Below, in pieces: positions 10,530-19,266 of a DNA stretch of 64,000 bases. The notes beneath the pieces were generated by a model. The model searched no databases. It had not been told where the DNA came from and was given only the letters and a program-made list of their open reading frames with translations. The DNA lies in NCBI GenBank assembly GCA_947184155.2, contig CAMXCT020001768.1, positions 620,001 through 684,000 of the forward strand, given 5' to 3'. Made by a program: the position numbers and the translations under genes. Within the stretch, counting starts at the first letter, position 1; each line of letters begins with the position of its first letter. The DNA is from Cladocopium goreaui. Lineage: Eukaryota; Sar; Dinophyceae; Suessiales; Symbiodiniaceae.

Positions 10530-13500
10530 TGCTGCGCATGTTCGTTGGTCAGGTTTGCTCCATGAAGGTGCTTGCGCAGGATACCTTGGTCATAAGGATC
10601 GAGAGCCCGGTAGGCTTTCCTGGTGTGACAGAAATCGACTTGGTCAAATCCACGGAAAGAAGGCCGGTGACTGACCGCAGAGGCGACCACAGTGGTCCAG
10701 GACAATTGGATGCGAAGAAGCAACTCGCCAAAAGGGCATTCCAGAAAACGAAACACACCAATGCGGTTGCCGACAAGGCCATGAGGGTGAACTTGGAACC
10801 CAACCTGATGCAAACGCTGACAAAGGATCTCAGACAAGGTGTTGAACTGAGGAACGTCACCGCCGAGAGGACCGGCATCGAGATCATGGACCACGCAAAA
10901 ATCGACCCCAAGCGCCCGTGCATCCCTAAAGGTTTCACACGCAGCATAAACCAACGGGTCACAACAAAGCCCCTCAAGTCCAAGCTCCAGAACAGGGTTG
11001 GCACCTGGTTTCTGCAACTGCAAAGCTTGCATGGCTGAAGTACGCAAGGCCTCGAAGTGACGTTTGCCAACAACAACAGAGGAAATGGCATGCATGGCTC
11101 TCGGCCAAGCCACTCGCAGGATCAAAGTGATCTTCTGTCGAAATCCACACGTTGAACAGGCAAGCTTAGACCAAAAGTCCGTCAGGCAGCGAAAACGATC
11201 AAGGGCCGTCTTGTTGGCCAGCTGTCTGGAGTAGACGACATGGGCGCCCAATTCACGAGTGCTGAGCAAAACCGTAAAACCCTGTGCACGCAACTTCCGC
11301 CTTCCTTCAAGTGAAGTGCACCAGGTGAAGGACTTCTTGGTGTCCAGCTGGATTTGCAACAGGGACGCAAACCGGTCAACAGCAGCAGTTGCCTGACCCA
11401 TGTAATCCACATGTTGAAGAAGAACAGCCCAATTGTCGACATATGAAACAGGCCTGAACATGATGTTACAAGCAAGCATCCATCGGTGGAACAGCTGGGT
11501 AAGGATCATCATGGCAACACAAGACATGGCGCAGCCTTCGGGGAAGCCATTCTGTGAATCAACACCAGGGGAATAAGATCCTCGAATCACAAAATGTCGC
11601 CGGAAGCCGCTCAGAGCTCCAGCCCAGGCAACAAGTGTTTGATGGTCGATGCCCAGCATTTTGGCAGCCGCAAATGCAGGACCCCGTGGCAAGGCATTGA
11701 AGGCTTTCACTATGTCGGCGGAGAAGCCGCAAACATCCAACTCCTGACGGTGAGCTGCTTCCACTTGTTCCAGGACATGGCGCCACACCATACCAGCCCG
11801 ACAGCCAACAGCATTACCACACAGGAAAGGGTCGACAACCTGGGAGAGCTGAGCAATCCAATGTCTCGCCGTAACAGAACTCCAAGTCCGATACCAGATA
11901 GAAAACACAGTGATGGGTCTGTAATGGCCAACTCCTTCTGGTTCAGGGCATTTTGCCAACGACCGCACATAGCCATTGAGGACTTGCTGGGGCCAAGCTC
12001 CATGTACACCAGCAACATGAAAAGTCCGCAGCAACAAAGTGAGGTCGGCGTCTGACAGAGCAAGGACATCGGCACGAGAAACACCGTCAAGTCCAGTGGC
12101 AGAGCGAGAGGATTTTCTGGTCAAGCAACGCCGAACACCTGAAACCGAGAAAACAGGGTGCGAAGGTGGCAAGGGCCGAAGCTGGGTAGCAGCAAATTGG
12201 ATGATGGCATCCCACTGTGACGAGGGAACAGACGCGTGTTGATTCCAAAGCTTCCGCCAAAACGACTCGAAGGCATCGAAAAGAGCAGGCAAGCTGGTGG
12301 TGAAGGAAGTCTGGGACAGGACATCACCATTGGACACACCTGAACAGGAATCGACCCAAAGCTTGTCATCCTCAGCATGGATAATCCCCAAAGGCCCAGA
12401 GGAATGCATCACTGGTGCATCAGGATTCCATTGAACAGGCGCCGCACTGACAAGAGCACACTCCTCCTCATCGATGAAGGACACAGTAGTAGACACCATA
12501 CCCACAAGAGAGTCAACTTGGACAGGGACATCACGTTGGACGGATCGATACATGGCTTGAACATCGGAGGCCTTAGAGAGCCGATTCGCATGAGACCGAG
12601 CCGACTTCAACGCAGTTTCAAGACGGGAGAACTCAAGCTCAAAGCCAACGTAAAACCGAAGGGCCTGGTCAGCACATGGTGGAACCAAAGGGACTTGCGC
12701 AGGGTCACCAACAGCAAGAGAACGTTGAGTCCACCAGACAGAAAACGAAGGGAAGAACCCAGGCGCCCCGAGGACAGAGGTCCACAAGCCGAACCGATGG
12801 GCACGGTGAGCAGCAGAATCCACATTTGCACGGGCAAGTCGGACAAATGACTGCAAGCGTCGAAGTTGCTTCAACCATTGAGCATGCTGGACACAGGAAC
12901 CCAAGAAAGCAGGTTGGCGATCACCAGGGCGACTGGTTTTTGAAGGAGCAAGCTGGCCAAACCGGGCGTGGGGTTGGCGTTGACGACCACGCCCAGTCAT
13001 GGAGCGGGGAACTGACTTGCCACGCACAGAGCACACAGTGACATTGGCGGTCTCAGCAGCAGTCCAGAAGCGCTCGTAATCGACAGAGAGAGTGTCAGGT
13101 GAAGCGAAAAGGGCACCCTTCACGGGGGCACGCTCACTGGCAGGCACCCAGTCCATAGGGTCAGGGAGAGGCCAAACAAACCGAGTCAGCAATTCCTGAT
13201 CACCCGCAAAAGTCCCAACCAGGTAGGAGTGATCGGAGACCGTGTCATCATCAACATGGCACCGCAGGAACAGCAACGCAAGTTCACGAGAGACAAACAA
13301 GTAGTCCCGGCGAGTCTTGCCACGGCAAGTGGCCTCGGGGTGATGGCCAGTGCGCTCGGCACGCAGGTCCTGGATGTCACGAAAACCCAAACGCTCCATA
13401 GTGGCAACAATGGGAAGGGAGGACAGATCATGATTGAAGTCTCCTGCAATGAACCGAGGTCCAGGCATCTGGATGACACGGTCCAGGGCCAACGTCAGAA

Positions 13501-14275
13501 GTTCATTGGTCACTTCTTTTCCATTCACATGTGTACCACCAGTAGGGGTCCCATAGACAGTGACACCAGACACCCAGATGTTGTGGGCACAGAAACCTGA
13601 ACAAACCAACCGACCCGAGTTGTAGGCAGCAGGAGGCCAAGAATGGGGAAGCCAGCGAGACGGGAAAACTGACAAGGATCCAACTCCAGACCATTGACCG
13701 ATGTCGGAGGTGTCCGCCCTGGGGGCGACAGGGCAGCCATGGATGAAAGCCCGATAGGGGGCATTAGCCTGTTTCAAGTTGGCCTGAAAAGAATGGATTC
13801 CACCACGAGTCAGGTGCGTTTCCGACAACAGCCAAGTGTGTACGGTGGACTCGGCGAGGCCAAAAGCTTTGTTATGCAGCCCATTCAAGTTGGCAACCCC
13901 AATGGTGAACTCAGGACCAGGAGTTTGGGCTTCACCAAGGCGCCACAAGGCAAGGAACAAAATCCACCGCCGCAAACGACCAGGGACAAGGCAACAGCCG
14001 GAACTGTAAGTCCAAAGACGACAGACAGCAGAGCCACCAAAGATACACAGAGGATCCGAAGGACAGTGAAGCACTCCGCCAGCCAGAGAAATTCCAACGA
14101 TGAGGCAAAGGCACACAAAGACACGGAGGAACCAAGGCACACCGAGCACAGAAGGAATCCAAACAGGACACAGAGCAACCACCGCAAGGGAAGAGGCCAG
14201 GAGCCAAAGCGCAAACAGGAAAGTCCAAACCGGTGCCGAGCAAAATCCACAAACATTCCAGAAGGGACCATGCAA
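10346..14275 (-). CDS. LINE endonuclease-reverse transcriptase
   Basis: Cuts target DNA and copies the LINE RNA by target-primed reverse transcription. From 14275 the order is: a very hydrophobic leader (about residues 1-115) with no methionine; GEAQTPGP (about 117-124); an APE endonuclease (about 125-360) with LSETHL, AGDFNHD (near 278), DYLFVSREL and SDHSYL; a linker of about 300 residues; then reverse transcriptase with SADIVKAFNALPRG, NGFPEGCAMSC and SYVDNW (catalytic box at 11432-11443). The usual YxDD is YVDN here. The codon at 14275 is TTG and no ATG precedes the endonuclease in this frame, so initiation must be non-AUG, by frameshift, or by another route. Sequence below about 10510 in this frame is shadow; the true reading leaves it there. 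Confidence 0.9.
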   Translation of the reverse strand: MHGPFWNVCGFCSAPVWTFLFALWLLASSLAVVALCPVWIPSVLGVPWFLRVFVCLCLIVGISLAGGVLHCPSDPLCIFGGSAVCRLWTYSSGCCLVPGRLRRWILFLALWRLGEAQTPGPEFTIGVANLNGLHNKAFGLAESTVHTWLLSETHLTRGGIHSFQANLKQANAPYRAFIHGCPVAPRADTSDIGQWSGVGSLSVFPSRWLPHSWPPAAYNSGRLVCSGFCAHNIWVSGVTVYGTPTGGTHVNGKEVTNELLTLALDRVIQMPGPRFIAGDFNHDLSSLPIVATMERLGFRDIQDLRAERTGHHPEATCRGKTRRDYLFVSRELALLFLRCHVDDDTVSDHSYLVGTFAGDQELLTRFVWPLPDPMDWVPASERAPVKGALFASPDTLSVDYERFWTAAETANVTVCSVRGKSVPRSMTGRGRQRQPHARFGQLAPSKTSRPGDRQPAFLGSCVQHAQWLKQLRRLQSFVRLARANVDSAAHRAHRFGLWTSVLGAPGFFPSFSVWWTQRSLAVGDPAQVPLVPPCADQALRFYVGFELEFSRLETALKSARSHANRLSKASDVQAMYRSVQRDVPVQVDSLVGMVSTTVSFIDEEECALVSAAPVQWNPDAPVMHSSGPLGIIHAEDDKLWVDSCSGVSNGDVLSQTSFTTSLPALFDAFESFWRKLWNQHASVPSSQWDAIIQFAATQLRPLPPSHPVFSVSGVRRCLTRKSSRSATGLDGVSRADVLALSDADLTLLLRTFHVAGVHGAWPQQVLNGYVRSLAKCPEPEGVGHYRPITVFSIWYRTWSSVTARHWIAQLSQVVDPFLCGNAVGCRAGMVWRHVLEQVEAAHRQELDVCGFSADIVKAFNALPRGPAFAAAKMLGIDHQTLVAWAGALSGFRRHFVIRGSYSPGVDSQNGFPEGCAMSCVAMMILTQLFHRWMLACNIMFRPVSYVDNWAVLLQHVDYMGQATAAVDRFASLLQIQLDTKKSFTWCTSLEGRRKLRAQGFTVLLSTRELGAHVVYSRQLANKTALDRFRCLTDFWSKLACSTCGFRQKITLILRVAWPRAMHAISSVVVGKRHFEALRTSAMQALQLQKPGANPVLELGLEGLCCDPLVYAACETFRDARALGVDFCVVHDLDAGPLGGDVPQFNTLSEILCQRLHQVGFQVHPHGLVGNRIGVFRFLECPFGELLLRIQLSWTTVVASAVSHRPSFRGFDQVDFCHTRKAYRALDPYDQGILRKHLHGANLTNEHAQHWADHVKPPVSSVGPWILHDTVCWTVRPPRSFVTSFLWILLAPSRLFLRLCSSMAGLCVLV

Positions 14276-14320
14276 ACAGGGGCCACCACCCCTGCGACAA
14301 ACAGGGGCGTGGCAGCACCG
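13905..14320 (-). promoter_or_regulatory. A-depleted, stop-free leader between LINE ORFs
   Basis: On the minus strand this stretch contains very few A residues. All stop codons and ATG need an A, so all three minus-strand frames are open through most of it and in-frame ATGs are almost absent. Translated in the endonuclease frame it gives a membrane-like hydrophobic peptide ending at GEAQTPGP. A pyrimidine/G-only unstructured leader could support internal initiation or unimpeded frameshifted reading. That role is inference; the composition is seen. Confidence 0.5.
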
Positions 14321-16876
14321 TCATTCCGTGCGCAACTTCTTTGAGAGAAGTGCCTCAATCTGCTGCATCTGTGACGAAAACAGTGATTGCATCTGATGTC
14401 CATGAGCCTCCATCTGCTGATTGACATGGCCATGCAGCGATTGGTATTGAGAGTCATGACGGGCAGCACTCTCATCGATTTTCTGGTCCAGTTGTCGCTG
14501 CCCAGCAGTGAGAGCATTGACTTGCTGCTCCAAAGCGATCAGCCTTGCTTCTTGCTCGCCAGAGCTGTCGACCTCCATGGTGGCCGGAGGAAGCTTGGCA
14601 AGGATGGACTGTTCAAGGCGAGACTCAAAGTCTTTCAAGGTCGAATCAGCGGCAGCTGTGGACCGTCCAGTCCCGGCAGCAGGCAGAGGAGACCAGGGGT
14701 CATGCAAAATCCATGGATCAACACCGGAGGATCCGGCATCTTTGGAACACAGCTTGACAGTGGCGGCGTTGCCAACAACCTTCGACGGGGCAGGACCACC
14801 AGTAGAGGGCTTGTCAGGGACCGTGTTGATGACAATGTCATTGCCTTGGTATCTCACCACAGGATGAGGCGGCGGAGCGCTGGCTTGAATGAGCCAGATG
14901 TTGCCTTGGGTGCCTTCAGCAGATCTGGCAGGATGCAAAGGTCTGGCCTGCCATTTCCACCCTCCCAGCAGTTTGCTCAAGGTGAGCCTGTCAAGGCCAT
15001 ATGGCAGCGGACCCACTTCATACAGCTGTTTGGAACCTGCCGCAAGGAAGACTGAGCTGGGTTTCAAGACCTTAGCAAGTTCAGGGGCCTCAGAGGATCT
15101 GCATCTGACTCCATGTCTGCTCCCGAGTCTGGCAAGGCCCAGGATTTGGGGATTGCATTGTTGGAGTCTGAGAAGCTCTTCGTGAGGAGTCTTGGTCAGC
15201 CACAAGATTTGGAAGTCCAAGGAAGGATCTCTGGCATCGAGAGTTCTGGGTTCGATGTACAGCCCGTTACGACCGGAACAGCCCAAAACTCGGTCCTGAA
15301 GGCATTCCAAGAACTTCATGTTGACAAGGAAAATATCCGCAACTTCAGGGGCAACTGGACGAAACGCAGAAGACAACCACTGGCGGCGCCAGACATCAAT
15401 GACGGGATCGGTCACATGATCAGCAGGGGCAGGGTGCCATTTGGGGCACTGACACGAGGGCGATGACAGGGACGCACTGCAGACGGTCAAGGGCTCAAGC
15501 AGAGACAAGACAAACTTGACCGGGCTGTTGACCACTTGAGTCCAGTCGCAGTCAACCGAATCCCGATACAGGGCAAACTTGACGCAGGCAGCGGCTGTGT
15601 GCATCAAGGCAGGGACTGATTCACCAGGCTTTTGCATGACTACTTGCTTCCCCAATTGGACTAAGACAGCAGGAGCCAACAGGGGTTCACCGTTTGCATG
15701 GCACCGCAAAACCACACGGACAGAGGACCAAGCCAAAGCAGTGGAGAGAGCGGAATCATCTGCGTTCAGAAGCAGCAAGGCGAGGGGGCCTTGAGATACC
15801 AACTGACCAGCTTTCAAGTAGGCACTCGACTCTTCGGCAGTGGAGAGAACAACTCCTGCAGCAATGGGGCCAATGTCGGTCATCTGCAGCTGCGGCAATT
15901 CACCATCATCAGGGCCAACAAAGGAAGCTTCCTCAATGGCCAGCTTGGCAGGATCAAGAGCAGGGGGCGCTTCAGCCTTAGGGCTGGGCTTGGATTGGGC
16001 CGCAGGCTTCTTTCTTTTGGAGCGCATTCCACCTTGGTCTGCTTTGGATTTAACAACCTGTTCCAACTCAGCAGGCAAAACCAACTGGAACGCAGGACGA
16101 CAACCATTGGCAGCCTGTTTCAGAGAACGCCAAGGCTGGCCACCAGTAAGAGCACGTTGAGCCGTGGCAAGTCCAATCGCCTGAACCAACAAGTGGGACC
16201 TGTTTTTGACCTGGCTGGCTTCAACTCCATGTTCAAGAAGCAAGGAGTGCGATCTCTCAGCAGCTTTGGCATCAAGACCAGCTCCCCAAATCCAAGGACG
16301 GGGGACCTCAGCTGTGGATTCCAAGTAGGCAACAAACAGGGATCTGCCAACGGAGTGCAAATACTGGGCCTCGGCAAGGTCAGTAGGCAACATTTTTCCT
16401 CTGATCATGTGATCAAGGAAACTCAGTGCACACAAACCACAGAAGGAGTCAACCGCAAACTTCCGATGGACCACATGAACAGTGTGCGTGCGAGCACCCA
16501 CAGCCAAGGCAAGAGACGTGTGGAGCATGGAAATTTCATGCGCAGGAGAACCCGGGACGTCCCAGCTGGAGGCAATCATGCAATGAGGTGTCCAAGTCCA
16601 AATGAAGGGAGTCCAGTGACCTTGAGCCATGACAACACCAAGAATGGCAGTAGGCTTGACAGGAAGATCACGGAGCCAGGCAGCAAGGAGACCACTACTC
16701 GGACGCTTCATCGCTTCGGCTGCAATCAAGGGATCAAGCAGAACCCACGTCGGTTTGTTGGCCACAGCAAGCATTTGGTTGAGATGCCAGAGCAACTCAT
16801 CATCCGACCACAGGGTCGTCTGGTTGGCCCTCGGCAGACATGGTTTGACGACGCAAAGCAGACAGGGTAGCAACAT
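14321..16876 (-). CDS. LINE ORF with Ulp1-like protease signature and C-terminal coiled coil
   Basis: From the first in-frame ATG at 16876 it encodes 851 residues and overlaps the methyltransferase ORF by 77 nt. Near the N-terminus it has G-H-W (His87), SWD (Asp106) and VDSFCGLCA (Cys146). The order His-Trp, Asp, then D-x-x-Cys-Gly, with spacings of 19 and 40, resembles C48/Ulp1 cysteine proteases (deSUMOylating type). The usual Gln is not obvious. The middle has a Lys/Pro-rich patch (SKRKKPAAQSKPSPKAEAPP), several low-similarity globular stretches, and a C-terminal Gln/Leu-heptad coiled coil (ALEQQVNALTAGQRQLDQKI), as in LINE ORF1 nucleic-acid chaperones. Its roles may be RNP assembly and proteolysis or de-ubiquitination of host factors; both are inference. 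The first ~17 residues from this ATG may be shadow of the upstream ORF. Confidence 0.75.
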   Translation of the reverse strand: MLLPCLLCVVKPCLPRANQTTLWSDDELLWHLNQMLAVANKPTWVLLDPLIAAEAMKRPSSGLLAAWLRDLPVKPTAILGVVMAQGHWTPFIWTWTPHCMIASSWDVPGSPAHEISMLHTSLALAVGARTHTVHVVHRKFAVDSFCGLCALSFLDHMIRGKMLPTDLAEAQYLHSVGRSLFVAYLESTAEVPRPWIWGAGLDAKAAERSHSLLLEHGVEASQVKNRSHLLVQAIGLATAQRALTGGQPWRSLKQAANGCRPAFQLVLPAELEQVVKSKADQGGMRSKRKKPAAQSKPSPKAEAPPALDPAKLAIEEASFVGPDDGELPQLQMTDIGPIAAGVVLSTAEESSAYLKAGQLVSQGPLALLLLNADDSALSTALAWSSVRVVLRCHANGEPLLAPAVLVQLGKQVVMQKPGESVPALMHTAAACVKFALYRDSVDCDWTQVVNSPVKFVLSLLEPLTVCSASLSSPSCQCPKWHPAPADHVTDPVIDVWRRQWLSSAFRPVAPEVADIFLVNMKFLECLQDRVLGCSGRNGLYIEPRTLDARDPSLDFQILWLTKTPHEELLRLQQCNPQILGLARLGSRHGVRCRSSEAPELAKVLKPSSVFLAAGSKQLYEVGPLPYGLDRLTLSKLLGGWKWQARPLHPARSAEGTQGNIWLIQASAPPPHPVVRYQGNDIVINTVPDKPSTGGPAPSKVVGNAATVKLCSKDAGSSGVDPWILHDPWSPLPAAGTGRSTAAADSTLKDFESRLEQSILAKLPPATMEVDSSGEQEARLIALEQQVNALTAGQRQLDQKIDESAARHDSQYQSLHGHVNQQMEAHGHQMQSLFSSQMQQIEALLSKKLRTE

Positions 16877-18803
16877 CGTGGACCGACGGGACAGGGACAG
16901 AAGCAAGGCTTGCTGAATCCAACGCAGACAAAGGCTCAAGTCGAGACGACAGAACACCCGAAGCAACAGGCGCATCAGGCAAACCCTCAGGGACAGATGC
17001 GGCCTCACACAAACCAGCCATGACGGGAGGAGCAGTCAAACCTGAGTCCAACGGTTGAACAGTAGAGACATGCATGGGCTCAACATGACCTTCGTGCATC
17101 AACCACAGACAAAGTCCAGCAGCTGGATGGTCATCACCAACTTTGAGACCAGACTGACAGTCCAGAACCTTGTAAGGCACCCGGGAAGCACCATCAAGCT
17201 CGAGCCAACCAGCGACCACACCAGAGACGGTGTCGGCAGGATCAGACAAGCGGACAAGGAAAGGGGTAGGGTCATCCGCAAGCACAACAGTAACCTCGTC
17301 AGCGCTGCCAACATGGATGAACTTGGACCAAGGTGCAGACGCCGGATCATCGAGGGGCAAGTCCATGGTGACGACAGGCGGCTCAGGGAGCTCAACATGC
17401 GGGACAGGCTCAAACTCCAACTGAGTGGCAAGATCTTGCACTTGTCCTCGAAGCATGTCAAGAAGGTGACCAGGGTCAATTTGGCTGGTGCCAGTGAAGA
17501 CACGATCAACATGCTGCTGTAGGAAAGCCCCGACCCAGACAGTATGGAGAGGACTGCACATTTGACCAAGTCCAGCAAGAACCAGTCGCAAATCGTCAGG
17601 CCACACCAGTTCAGGAACACCATTCAACAAGCCAACCTCCAGTGGATGGGGATGACGGACACGCAAGTGATCAGGGGAGTGACCAGGGCCGGGCACAGGC
17701 AACAAAAGAGCGAACAAGCCACGCGATGACAAAGTATCATGTGAAAAGCCGCTGGACCTGCAAAGGCAGTGGCAGGCAGACACTTGCGAACCCCACGAAT
17801 GCAACGCTGTTGGTGCTTGGACATCTTTTTTGAGCAGGAGGCGTGCCAGGTTCGGCTCATAAGTCAAAAATTGGTCAAGTTCATCGCCAGTGAGCTCAAG
17901 TTGCTGCAAAGTGGACGCAGACAAGACCAACGGACTCGGCAGGACAAGACTTGGCAAGGCCGGATGCATCGGATGCTCGAATGCTGGCAACGGCACGGCA
18001 CCGAGAAACGCAGCTGAGAGGATGGCCCACCACCTTGTTCGGCGTGAGCACCAAACATCCTCCAGCTTCAAAACTACCTCAGTCAAATGGTAACCACATT
18101 GGGTTCGAAACTGATCAAGCTGCTTCCTAACCATTGCATTTGTACCTGCATCCTGTACACACTCTAAAATGATGACTGGGCTACGCAACATGAATCCAGC
18201 GTGCAACGATTTTGCCAGCGTACTTGAACGGTCATCAAGGGCCCCAAGCTGACGACCACCTGTCGAAAACGGCTGGCATGAGAACCCACTCATCAATACT
18301 GCCGGTCTGCTGTGAACCTGGTGAAGCTTCTTGATGACACTCGCATCACCAATGTCTCCTGTGATAACCGGTGTACCTGGATGGACCTCCGCAAAGGCAG
18401 CTGTAAAAGGCTCTGACCAGTCACAACCAGCAACCATGTTCATACCAGCAGCATGGAAACCCATGGCACCAATGCCCAGTCCACAACATAGTTCGATGAA
18501 ATTCCAGAGATCTTCACGATTCCCTCTCTGATGAAACAAAACCGAGGAAGGGTCATCCACCAGAAAAACCAATGGGTCCTTTTCGATCAAAGCAGCCCCA
18601 AAAATGGTCAGAAAAGAACACACCGGGGGAATGCTAAGTCTGCCCATGATCTTCGCCTTGGAGCCACAAGGGAAGAGAGACACCAAGGTACAATCTTCCA
18701 TGGCACAGGTGACCTCGGCGGCCAGGTCCCCAGCAGTGCCCACCTCGGCCATGGGATCCCGAACCCAAGATTTGGTGACGCCTTCAGCGCCCCAAAGTGA
18801 CAT
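16800..18803 (-). CDS. C5-cytosine DNA methyltransferase encoded by the LINE
   Basis: Transfers a methyl group from S-adenosylmethionine to C5 of cytosine in DNA. From the ATG at 18803 (667 residues) the C5-MTase motifs appear in order: I, FIELCCGLGIGAMGFHAAG (~102); IV, SGFSCQPFSTGGRQLG with catalytic Cys176 (PCQ reads SCQ); VI, ILECV with Glu214 (ENV reads ECV); VIII, CSRRTRWWA (QxRxR reads SRRTR); IX, RHPHPLEVGLLNGVP (~383-397); X, GQMCSPLHTVWVG (~413). The catalytic Cys and Glu are kept. A C-terminal tail of about 230 residues follows, with no motif I know. The frame is open upstream to a TAA next to the TSD, so a GTG 30 nt earlier is possible. It is the first ORF of the LINE. Cytosine methyltransferase capture by dinoflagellate retrotransposons is published; this is a full-length example with defined ends. 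Confidence 0.92.
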   Translation of the reverse strand: MSLWGAEGVTKSWVRDPMAEVGTAGDLAAEVTCAMEDCTLVSLFPCGSKAKIMGRLSIPPVCSFLTIFGAALIEKDPLVFLVDDPSSVLFHQRGNREDLWNFIELCCGLGIGAMGFHAAGMNMVAGCDWSEPFTAAFAEVHPGTPVITGDIGDASVIKKLHQVHSRPAVLMSGFSCQPFSTGGRQLGALDDRSSTLAKSLHAGFMLRSPVIILECVQDAGTNAMVRKQLDQFRTQCGYHLTEVVLKLEDVWCSRRTRWWAILSAAFLGAVPLPAFEHPMHPALPSLVLPSPLVLSASTLQQLELTGDELDQFLTYEPNLARLLLKKDVQAPTALHSWGSQVSACHCLCRSSGFSHDTLSSRGLFALLLPVPGPGHSPDHLRVRHPHPLEVGLLNGVPELVWPDDLRLVLAGLGQMCSPLHTVWVGAFLQQHVDRVFTGTSQIDPGHLLDMLRGQVQDLATQLEFEPVPHVELPEPPVVTMDLPLDDPASAPWSKFIHVGSADEVTVVLADDPTPFLVRLSDPADTVSGVVAGWLELDGASRVPYKVLDCQSGLKVGDDHPAAGLCLWLMHEGHVEPMHVSTVQPLDSGLTAPPVMAGLCEAASVPEGLPDAPVASGVLSSRLEPLSALDSASLASVPVPSVHDVATLSALRRQTMSAEGQPDDPVVG

Positions 18804-18889
18804 TGCACTACGGAGCTTAGCGATCAGGCCCACCCGACGCTCGGCTTGCGCAGCTCTCCCAGCTGGCAGGGGGTCGGGCCACAGAGCTT

Positions 18890-18904
18890 AAATAAAAAAT
18901 GTTC
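18890..18904. repeat. Target-site duplication of the LINE, right copy
   Basis: AAATAAAAAATGTTC, identical to 9013-9027. It directly abuts the LINE 5' end on the minus strand. Confidence 0.92.
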
Positions 18905-18919
18905 CAAACCACCAACCAG
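18890..18919. mobile_element. MITE-like element, right part (split by the LINE)
   Basis: Ends AAACCACCAACCAG, the inverted repeat of the left end at 8941. It is followed by a TA/TG microsatellite (18920-18945). Confidence 0.88.
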
Positions 18920-19266
18920 TATATATATATATATGTGTGTGTGTGATGATGTGATATTCCAATTCCATCCAATTCCAATCCATAACTTGAATATGATGTA
19001 AACTGGTTTTCCAAGTTCATGGCATGAATTCAGCAAGACTTATATAAGACTTGATGTCTAGAGTCTATCACAATGTGTATATAATTTAGATATAGTCAAC
19101 ATTAAAAAGTAATTTATGATGTAGATAGATATGCAGATATGCATATAATCATTCGCCTTAGGTGATGTCTATCAACGGGAAATAAGCTCGCTATTTGCCC
19201 TGTTCAATGGCCTGCTTTTCAGGTGGCAATGCCATGTCATTGGTGCGAATGGTGCTTGAAAATGTG

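Larger units (their letters stand above)
9028..18889 (-). mobile_element. Complete DNA-methyltransferase-encoding LINE retrotransposon
   Basis: A 9.86-kb element on the minus strand. Its 5' end is at 18889 and its 3' end is a ten-base A tail (9037-9028 read on the minus strand). It is flanked by 15-bp direct repeats and splits a small inverted-repeat element, so the boundaries are exact. Coding order on the minus strand is C5-DNA methyltransferase, protease-like/coiled-coil protein, then endonuclease-RT-zinc knuckle-RNase H. There are no long terminal repeats. The long TSD, A tail, APE endonuclease and RNase H place it among non-LTR elements. Two frameshifts in the last ORF indicate that this copy is no longer fully active, unless they are sequencing errors. 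Confidence 0.93.

Noticed and set aside
9520..16900. Many plus-strand frames of 60-390 codons across the LINE
   Set aside because: Antisense shadows of the LINE ORFs; their Gln/Arg/Thr-rich composition follows from the complementary strand and they carry no motifs.
16877..17008. N-terminal extension of the protease-like ORF to a GTG at 17008
   Set aside because: This stretch is shadow of the methyltransferase C-terminal tail; the first ATG is at 16876.
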